Origin: JAZLGI01 sp045616225
GTDB lineage: Bacteria > Spirochaetota > Spirochaetia > Sphaerochaetales > Sphaerochaetaceae
DNA: 12,612 bases
Direction of reading: 5' to 3'
Assembly: GCA_045616225.1 (NCBI GenBank)
Contig: JAZLGI010000005.1
Location: 1 to 12,612, forward strand
The notes below the pieces were generated by a model. It made no database searches. It was not told the origin of the DNA and saw nothing but the letters and a program-made list of their open reading frames with translations. Each line of letters opens with the position of its first letter. The first letter of the stretch is position 1. This document shows, piece after piece, positions 7,842-12,612 of this stretch. Made by a program: the position numbers and the translations under genes.

Positions 7842-8557
7842 AAAAAATTATTTTATTTACAGTATTCATTATTTTATGCTGTAATGCATTTTCCTCTGAA
7901 TTCAACTATGATGAAAACGGTTTTCCGGTACAGAGAATAGAGTACACAGAAGAAGGTAAAGTTACTTCAAACTTTGTTTTTAAAGATAACAGACTTGTTT
8001 TTACTACTAAGTTTCTCAATGAAGAACAGGAACCTTTTGAAATAGAGTATTATCTTAAAAGTCCAATTGATAAGTCTCTTATTGGTGTAAAAAGATTTAC
8101 AGGAACAAATCTTGTAGGAGACAATTATCTTTACAGTGAGGAAACATTATTTCTAAATGTCACAGATGATCTTGTTTTTACTACAGATTTTGAAGTTGCA
8201 AGTGATGGTCAGATTACTCTTTTAGAGGAAGACGGTACAGTAAATACATATTCTTCTGACGGACTTTTGATTAAAAAGGAATCTCAAACTCTTTCAGAAA
8301 GTTTTACTTATGATGACAAAAGAAATCTGGTATTGTCATATTCTTCTTCTACAGATTTTCCTTCAAGACTTGTAAAAACAGAATATAAAGAAGAAAAAAA
8401 GTATATAGAAACAGTTTTAGAAAATGATTTAATTGACCATGTAACAGTCTTTGAAGTTTCAGGAAAACAAGTAACCATGTACGAAAACGGGATTCCTATT
8501 GCTGTAGTATATTATTATCAGGACAATAAAAAAGTCAGGGAGGTACAATACCTTTGA
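7838..8557 (+). CDS. Secreted beta-rich protein of unknown function, upstream of the lol genes
   Basis: I do not recognise this 239-aa protein. It starts in a 4-base ATGA overlap with ftsY and has an N-terminal signal peptide: MKK, hydrophobic 4-15, then CCNAFSS. Cleavage after S19 by signal peptidase I fits best. The two cysteines C14-C15 could suggest a lipoprotein, but the residues before them are a poor lipobox. The mature part is alternating polar/aromatic strands with repeats of the loose form Y-D-x-N-G ... Y (NYDENGFP, TYDDKRNL, MYENGIP), resembling MORN or YD/RHS-like beta repeats rather than an enzyme. It ends KVREVQYL and overlaps the following TTG start by four bases. Being sandwiched between ftsY and a LolCDE-type exporter suggests an envelope role, perhaps with the exporter, but this is inference. 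Confidence 0.7.
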   Translation: MKKIILFTVFIILCCNAFSSEFNYDENGFPVQRIEYTEEGKVTSNFVFKDNRLVFTTKFLNEEQEPFEIEYYLKSPIDKSLIGVKRFTGTNLVGDNYLYSEETLFLNVTDDLVFTTDFEVASDGQITLLEEDGTVNTYSSDGLLIKKESQTLSESFTYDDKRNLVLSYSSSTDFPSRLVKTEYKEEKKYIETVLENDLIDHVTVFEVSGKQVTMYENGIPIAVVYYYQDNKKVREVQYL

Positions 8558-9720
8558 CAGTTTTAAGAACTGCATTGAAATTTGCTTTTTCCAAAAGGAA
8601 TGCACAAAGAACAACTTCTCTGATGATTTTGTTTGGAATTGCAGTTTCTATGATGGCAATTTTAATAATTGGGACTGTTGTAGATGCCCTTCAATCAAGA
8701 CAGACAGATTCTTTAAGAGCAATTGAATCTTTTGATTTGATTGTTGAATCTTCTTTGTCAGAAGAAGAACTTAAGAAGATTCCCGGAATTACTTCCTGTT
8801 ATGAATTTGCTGAAACTTTTGGTGTCCTTCCAAATGATTCTTCTAATTCTGCATTAAGAATAAGAGCTTTGGATTTTGACTCTTACTTTAAAGATTCAAG
8901 GCTTTTGAATGAATTGAATTATTCTTATTTTTCACAACAATCAATTTGTTTTATTCCTTCTGTTAATATTTATTCTTCTTTATTTCTTTCAAGAAATGAA
9001 AATGTTGAATTTACTTTCCTAAAAAAAGGAAAAACGGCTACATTGGTTCCTTTTAAAGCAAAGTTTTCTATAGACGGAATTTACAGTTGTTCAGATTCTG
9101 TTTTTGGAGAATCTACCTGTTTCATGGATATTCAAATGTATAAGCAAATAATGGGAGATACAAATTTAAAAAAAGGTGTTTTTATCTCTGATACCATTAA
9201 AAATGTTTCAAATAAAATTTTTGAAAAAGATTCAAATGCAAAAATTACTTCTTGGCAAGAGTACAATAAGGCAGTTTATTCTGCTTTACTTTTGGAAAAA
9301 GTCTTAATCTATATTTTTCTTGCATTTATGTTCATTATTCTTTGCACAAATTTGAAGAATTCTACTTCTAGGCTAATAGAAAACAGAAAAAAAGACGGTG
9401 CTATTTTAAGGGCTGTTGGTTTTACTTTAAAGGATTTAATTAATATCTTTATGGTTCAGGGCTTATTCCTTACTTTTTGTGGTCTTGTTATTGGCTCTGT
9501 TTTTGGATACTTGTTCATAAGCAATATTTCATCTGTTTTATCTGCTTTTTCTTTTGGCGGTAATTTAGGATTATTCTTGCTTGAAATGAAATTTTCTTTT
9601 CCATTGACAGTTTTAATTGCTGTTTTGGTCTTGTTTGCTTCGGGATTATTCTTGCTTTTTGGTTGCAGGAACTTATATAAACATGAAATCATGGAGGTCT
9701 TTTCCAATGAACTCAATTAG
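8554..9720 (+). CDS. lolC: LolC-type ABC transporter permease (first of pair)
   Basis: A 388-aa MacB/FtsX-fold permease with one helix (22-43), a large periplasmic domain (about 44-245), then three helices (248-268, 295-323, 349-370). This is the layout of LolC/LolE, which release lipoproteins from the inner membrane using LolD ATPase energy. The cytoplasmic loop RKKDGAILRAVGFTLKDL (278-295) is the conserved coupling region touching the ATPase. The start is a TTG at 8554, in a 4-base TTGA overlap with the upstream gene; GGGAGG at 8538-8543 supports it and no ATG is available before the first helix begins. The permease-ATPase-permease order and fold fit LolCDE, but MacB-like or other FtsX-fold exporters share the architecture, so the substrate is inferred. 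Confidence 0.8.
   Translation: MTVLRTALKFAFSKRNAQRTTSLMILFGIAVSMMAILIIGTVVDALQSRQTDSLRAIESFDLIVESSLSEEELKKIPGITSCYEFAETFGVLPNDSSNSALRIRALDFDSYFKDSRLLNELNYSYFSQQSICFIPSVNIYSSLFLSRNENVEFTFLKKGKTATLVPFKAKFSIDGIYSCSDSVFGESTCFMDIQMYKQIMGDTNLKKGVFISDTIKNVSNKIFEKDSNAKITSWQEYNKAVYSALLLEKVLIYIFLAFMFIILCTNLKNSTSRLIENRKKDGAILRAVGFTLKDLINIFMVQGLFLTFCGLVIGSVFGYLFISNISSVLSAFSFGGNLGLFLLEMKFSFPLTVLIAVLVLFASGLFLLFGCRNLYKHEIMEVFSNELN
9693..9697 (+). promoter_or_regulatory. Ribosome binding site deciding the lolD start
   Basis: GGAGG lies inside the end of the upstream permease gene, nine bases before ATG 9707. It selects this ATG over the in-frame upstream start at 9617, which would add about 30 residues of permease-overlapping sequence with no ABC homology. 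Confidence 0.8.
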
Positions 9721-10369
9721 TTTTAAAAATGTTTCAAAAAGTTTTGGTGATTTGGAAATTCTAAAAGACATTTGTTTTGACTTGGAAGAAAGAACTTCTG
9801 TTGCAGTTATTGGAAAAAGCGGTTGTGGAAAGAGTACTTTTCTTCATTTGGCAGGCGGTTTAGATGTTCCTACATCCGGAGAAGTTTTTTGCAACGGTAA
9901 TTCATGGAATGTAAATGATAAAACTGCAAGCAACATGAGAAACAGTGATATTGGTTTTATTTTTCAATCTAATTTTCTTTTAGAAGATTTTTCTGTTCTT
10001 GACAATGTAATAATGCCTGCTCTTATCAAAGGTAGTAATAAGGAAGATGCAAAGCAAAAAGCAATTGCTTTGTTAAAAAGACTTGGTCTGGAAGATAAGT
10101 TAAATCAACAGGCTTCAAAGTTAAGCGGAGGTGAAAAACAAAGAATTGCAATTTGCAGGGCGTTAATAAATAGTCCAAAAGTAGTTCTTGCAGATGAACC
10201 TACCGGTGCTTTGGATGAAGAAAATTCTCTTGAAGTTGAAGAATTGCTGTTGGATTTGGTCAAAGAAAAAGGTTGCAGTCTTTTATTGGTTACTCATAAT
10301 AATGAGTTTGCAAATATGTGTGATAAGGTTTATTTATTGACTCAAAAGAAGTTAACAAAGGTTAAATAG
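9707..10369 (+). CDS. lolD: LolD-type ABC transporter ATPase
   Basis: A complete 220-aa ATP-binding subunit, the usual size for LolD. Motifs in order: Walker A GKSGCGKST (36-44), Q-loop Q87 in FIFQSNFLLEDFSVLDN, signature LSGGEKQR (139-146), Walker B VVLADEP (159-165), D-loop GALD (167-170) and H-loop H197 in VTHN. The FIFQSNFLLEDFSVLDNVIMP stretch and RALINSPKVVLADEPTGALD are typical of the LolD/MacB/FtsE subfamily. It overlaps the upstream permease by 14 bases and its TAG directly abuts the ATG of the second permease, so all three are surely co-translated. It powers the two flanking permeases from the cytoplasmic side. Confidence 0.9.
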   Translation: MNSISFKNVSKSFGDLEILKDICFDLEERTSVAVIGKSGCGKSTFLHLAGGLDVPTSGEVFCNGNSWNVNDKTASNMRNSDIGFIFQSNFLLEDFSVLDNVIMPALIKGSNKEDAKQKAIALLKRLGLEDKLNQQASKLSGGEKQRIAICRALINSPKVVLADEPTGALDEENSLEVEELLLDLVKEKGCSLLLVTHNNEFANMCDKVYLLTQKKLTKVK

Positions 10370-11548
10370 ATGAATACTGCAGTTAATACATGGTTGAAAA
10401 ATTCTGTCAGAAACAAAAAAAGGCTCAATATTTGTACCATGTTGATTTGTCTTGTTGTTGCTCCTGTAGTTGCTGCTCTTATTTTTTCTGAGAGTATGAT
10501 GAACGGCATTGCCGGTAAGTACATAAGGCTTTCCACAGGTCACTTATATGCCCCGGGTTTTATAGATAATGAGATTGATGAAAGCAAATTAAATGAATTA
10601 ACTTCTATCTACAGTTGTGACGCTGTTATAAACGGTAATGTTCTTTTGTATTCTTCATCATCTACAGCCGGTTGCAAGATTAAAGGAATAAAGCAAGATT
10701 ATTTTAATGATAAAAGAACAAAAGAAATTAAATTTGAAATAGCAGATTTTACAGATTCATCAAATCTCAGAAGTATTACCATTAGTAAACAAACTGCAGA
10801 AAAACTTAATGTTTCAATAGGTGACAAAGTTGCAATGATGGTTGTTCCGGACTCTGCAGAAAGTGTTTTGAGACCTGTCATGGTTAGGGTAGAATCTATT
10901 TTTCATACCGGTTACGACCAATTGGATTCTTTGATTGCTTTCATAGATTTTGACTATGCAAAAGAGCTGTTTCCAAATAATGTCTCTTCTGCTTATGAAA
11001 TTCTGGTAAATGAAAAAGATGTAAACAATCTTGATAATGTGATTTCTCAAATTGGTAATTCAGAGGGTATTTATAAATGGGATAGACTCAATACTTCTGT
11101 TTACAGAAATTTTCAGGCAAGTAGAGAAGCAATTTTCATTGTGTTGTTAACAATTATTTTTGTTGCGGCTTTTTACTCAGCATCTGTGGCACAGCAACTT
11201 ATTCAAGATGATATTTCAGATATTGCTATAATGAAATTAATTGGTTCAGATAACAGATTGGTTACAAAGTGGGCTTTTTCAACTGTTATGTTTGTCACTT
11301 TAAAGGGGATTGCCTTTGGACTTTTCCTTGGCTTTGCTTTGAGTTTTGGGCTTTCTCCTGTTCTTAAAATACTTTCTGAATCTCAACTTCCTGTATTTTC
11401 AAATTATCTGTTGGATTTTGATATAAATGTACCATTTCTTAAACTTGCTGAAATTTTGTTGATTTTTGTTTTTGTATCGGCTTTGTCTGTTAGGATTTCT
11501 TTGTTGAGAACTCAAAGAATAAAACCTATTAAGCTATTCACTGAATGA
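10370..11548 (+). CDS. lolE: LolE-type ABC transporter permease (second of pair)
   Basis: A 392-aa permease with the same four-helix layout as the upstream one (21-40, 254-275, 304-328, 355-376) and a periplasmic domain between the first two. STGHL (55-59), just after the first helix, matches the conserved G-H element of the LolC/LolE N-terminal region. DISDIAIMKLIGSDNRLV (281-298) is the coupling segment and the C-terminal RTQRIKPIKLFTE is the usual family end. Two distinct permeases with one ATPase point to a LolCDE heterodimer rather than the single-permease LolF or homodimeric MacB form. The start has no gap after lolD; AAAGG at 10357-10361 may serve as its ribosome site. Which permease is C and which is E is assigned by position and the STGHL element only. 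Confidence 0.8.
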   Translation: MNTAVNTWLKNSVRNKKRLNICTMLICLVVAPVVAALIFSESMMNGIAGKYIRLSTGHLYAPGFIDNEIDESKLNELTSIYSCDAVINGNVLLYSSSSTAGCKIKGIKQDYFNDKRTKEIKFEIADFTDSSNLRSITISKQTAEKLNVSIGDKVAMMVVPDSAESVLRPVMVRVESIFHTGYDQLDSLIAFIDFDYAKELFPNNVSSAYEILVNEKDVNNLDNVISQIGNSEGIYKWDRLNTSVYRNFQASREAIFIVLLTIIFVAAFYSASVAQQLIQDDISDIAIMKLIGSDNRLVTKWAFSTVMFVTLKGIAFGLFLGFALSFGLSPVLKILSESQLPVFSNYLLDFDINVPFLKLAEILLIFVFVSALSVRISLLRTQRIKPIKLFTE

Positions 11549-11554
11549 TAATCT

Positions 11555-11563
11555 TGCTAAAAT
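11555..11563 (+). promoter_or_regulatory. Possible extended -10 promoter for rnz
   Basis: TGCTAAAAT in the 21-base gap before rnz matches an extended -10 (TGN plus TAAAAT, one mismatch to TATAAT). Seven bases from the end of the hexamer is A11570, the first base of the rnz ATG. No good -35 is visible (TATTCA at 11535-11540 is weak, 3 of 6), which extended -10 promoters tolerate. AT-rich DNA gives such matches by chance often, so this is tentative. Confidence 0.35.
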
Positions 11564-11569
11564 CTAGTT

Positions 11570-12493
11570 ATGAGCATGGAAGTTTTTATTCTTGGAACAA
11601 GTGGAATGATGCCTCTTCCAAATAGGTTTCTTACTTCTGCAATAGTAAGAAGAAACGGTGAAATGTTTTTATTTGATTGCGGTGAGGGAACTCAGGTTTC
11701 ACTTAAAATGCTTAATCTTCATTGGAAGAATATCTCCAGAATTTTTATAAGTCACATGCATGCAGATCATGTTACAGGACTTCCTGGTTTGCTTATGCTT
11801 TCTTCTCAGGTAAATAGGGAAGAACCTCTATATATTTATGGTCCTGAAAAATTAAAAGAATACATAGACAATAACAGAAAAATTCTTGATATGTACATTA
11901 ATTATGAGATTAAGTTCATACCTGTTAAGCCGGGAAATCTCATAGATGAAGAAGATTATACTATAGATGTTGTTCCTCTTTTACATACAAAGCCTTGCTA
12001 TGGTTATGTGCTAAGGGAAAAAGACAGGGCCGGGGAGTTTTCTGTTGAAAATGCTAAAGCTCTAGGTGTTCCGTGCGGTCCAATGTGGGGCTTGCTTCAG
12101 AGAGGTAATACTGTAACTCTTGAAAACGGAAGTGTCGTAGAACCATCTCAAGTTCTTGGACCAAAAAGAAAAGGTACTTCTTTTGCCTATGTCACAGATA
12201 CTATGTATCTTTCTTCTATATCAGATTGTGTAAAAGGTGTAGATTTGCTTTTATGTGAAGGAATGTTTACAAGAGACTTGAGTCTTGATGCTTTTGAGAA
12301 AAAGCACATGACAAGTACTCAGGCAGCCACAATTGCAGCAAATGCAAAAGTTGGCAAAATGGGTCTTATTCATTACAGTCCAAGATATACAGATTATGAG
12401 TTAAAAAAACTTAAAGAAGAGGCTGTTGAAATTTTCCCTGAGACTATACTTTGCCGTGACAGAGATTCTTTTGAATTGGTGAATCCGGATTAA
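11570..12493 (+). CDS. rnz: Ribonuclease Z (tRNA 3' endonuclease)
   Basis: RNase Z (307 aa, usual for the short bacterial form) cuts the 3' trailer off tRNA precursors. It is a zinc beta-lactamase-fold enzyme: H62-x-H64-x-D66-H67 in SHMHADHVTGLPGLL, then H139 (LLHTKP), D210 (YVTDTMY) and H268 (LIHYSPRY) complete the metal ligands. H246 in KKHMTST matches the family's conserved histidine loop. The block GVPCGPMWGLLQRGNTV (166-182) is typical of the RNase Z substrate region. There is no ribosome binding site before ATG 11570, and an in-frame stop lies at 11558-11560, so the start is 11570 or the ATG at 11576. If the CCA ends of tRNAs are encoded in this genome the enzyme's need may be conditional; this cannot be seen here. 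Confidence 0.95.
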   Translation: MSMEVFILGTSGMMPLPNRFLTSAIVRRNGEMFLFDCGEGTQVSLKMLNLHWKNISRIFISHMHADHVTGLPGLLMLSSQVNREEPLYIYGPEKLKEYIDNNRKILDMYINYEIKFIPVKPGNLIDEEDYTIDVVPLLHTKPCYGYVLREKDRAGEFSVENAKALGVPCGPMWGLLQRGNTVTLENGSVVEPSQVLGPKRKGTSFAYVTDTMYLSSISDCVKGVDLLLCEGMFTRDLSLDAFEKKHMTSTQAATIAANAKVGKMGLIHYSPRYTDYELKKLKEEAVEIFPETILCRDRDSFELVNPD

Positions 12494-12498
12494 AGCAA

Positions 12499-12612
12499 AT
12501 GATTAAGAGATTATTACTTATTTTTTTTATTTTAGACTTTGGACTTTTCTTTTTATTGACTGGTCTTTTTGGTTCAAACGGTCTTTTTGTTAATAAAGAA
12601 ATAGAAAAATTA
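12499..12612 (+). CDS. Small membrane protein resembling FtsB/DivIC (5' part)
   Basis: An open frame of 38 codons begins at ATG 12499, five bases after the rnz stop, and runs off the window. The visible part is MIKR, one hydrophobic helix (5-24), then GLFGSNGLFVNKEIEKL. The helix followed by FGxxGL and then the start of a charged helical stretch matches the septum formation initiator family (FtsB/DivIC), short bitopic proteins with a periplasmic coiled coil that join FtsL and FtsQ at the division site. No good ribosome site is seen (TAAAG only), so it may be coupled to rnz. The coiled coil itself is outside the window, so the assignment is tentative. Confidence 0.55.
   Translation, partial: MIKRLLLIFFILDFGLFFLLTGLFGSNGLFVNKEIEKL

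Noticed and set aside
8554..8581. TTGACA at the lolC start with TGAAAT 16 bases later, resembling a sigma-70 promoter
   Set aside because: The -35 is the TTG start codon region itself, the -10 is only 4 of 6, and it lies inside coding sequence; chance match likely. A second TTGACA at 9604-9609 has no -10.
9617..9706. Extended N-terminus for the LolD ATPase
   Set aside because: The extra 30 residues are the permease gene read in another frame; GGAGG at 9693-9697 points to ATG 9707.
12517..12540. T-rich run that could be a terminator tail after rnz
   Set aside because: There is no GC-rich stem before it and it encodes the phenylalanine/leucine helix of the next gene.
1..12612. CRISPR arrays, tRNA or rRNA genes, insertion sequences, toxin-antitoxin or defence genes
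   Set aside because: No repeated units, cloverleaf sequence, transposase or terminal repeats were seen, and coding sequence fills the window.

Overview
The window is an AT-rich stretch of bacterial chromosome that looks like a spirochaete of the Treponema group. This rests on overall protein character (a clostridial-type Rnf cluster, a PEGA-like secreted protein, a divergent GH57-like protein and a LolCDE-type exporter in one run); no 16S or other marker is present, so the genus is an inference. All genes are on the + strand. The largest gap between genes is 21 bases and most neighbours overlap by 1 to 14 bases, so the window reads as one long transcription unit, or several fused ones. No tRNA, rRNA, CRISPR array, insertion sequence or convincing terminator was seen, and no stretch above 300 bases lacks a gene.

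Layout. (1) 1-3092: the 3' end of rnfD, then rnfG, rnfE, rnfA and rnfB. These encode most of the membrane Rnf complex, which passes electrons between reduced ferredoxin and NAD+ and couples this to Na+ or H+ transport. rnfC is presumably upstream. (2) 3089-4843: a divergent GH57 / 4-alpha-glucanotransferase-like protein whose usual nucleophile glutamate position appears to be asparagine. (3) 4840-5944: prfB, release factor 2, read through a programmed +1 frameshift at CTT-TGA-C. An open-reading-frame call alone would misplace its start. (4) 5944-6984: a secreted protein with two PEGA-like segments. (5) 6996-7841: ftsY, the SRP receptor GTPase. (6) 7838-8557: a secreted beta-rich protein of unknown function. 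(7) 8554-11548: a permease / ATPase / permease set of the LolCDE (MacB/FtsX-fold) type, likely for lipoprotein release from the inner membrane. (8) 11570-12493: rnz, tRNA 3' processing ribonuclease Z. (9) 12499 to the end: the first 38 codons of a small membrane protein resembling FtsB/DivIC.

How the genes fit together: after the energy module (rnf), most of the rest serves envelope protein traffic and translation. ftsY brings ribosomes to the membrane, lolCDE probably sorts lipoproteins, two uncharacterised exported proteins sit beside them, and prfB and rnz serve translation termination and tRNA maturation. I see no clearly new defence or mobile system. The most notable points are the coherent loss of one predicted Fe-S cluster in RnfB, the probable GH57 pseudoenzyme, the RF2 frameshift site, a possible leaderless promoter exactly at the rnz start, and the unknown secreted protein coupled to the lol genes.
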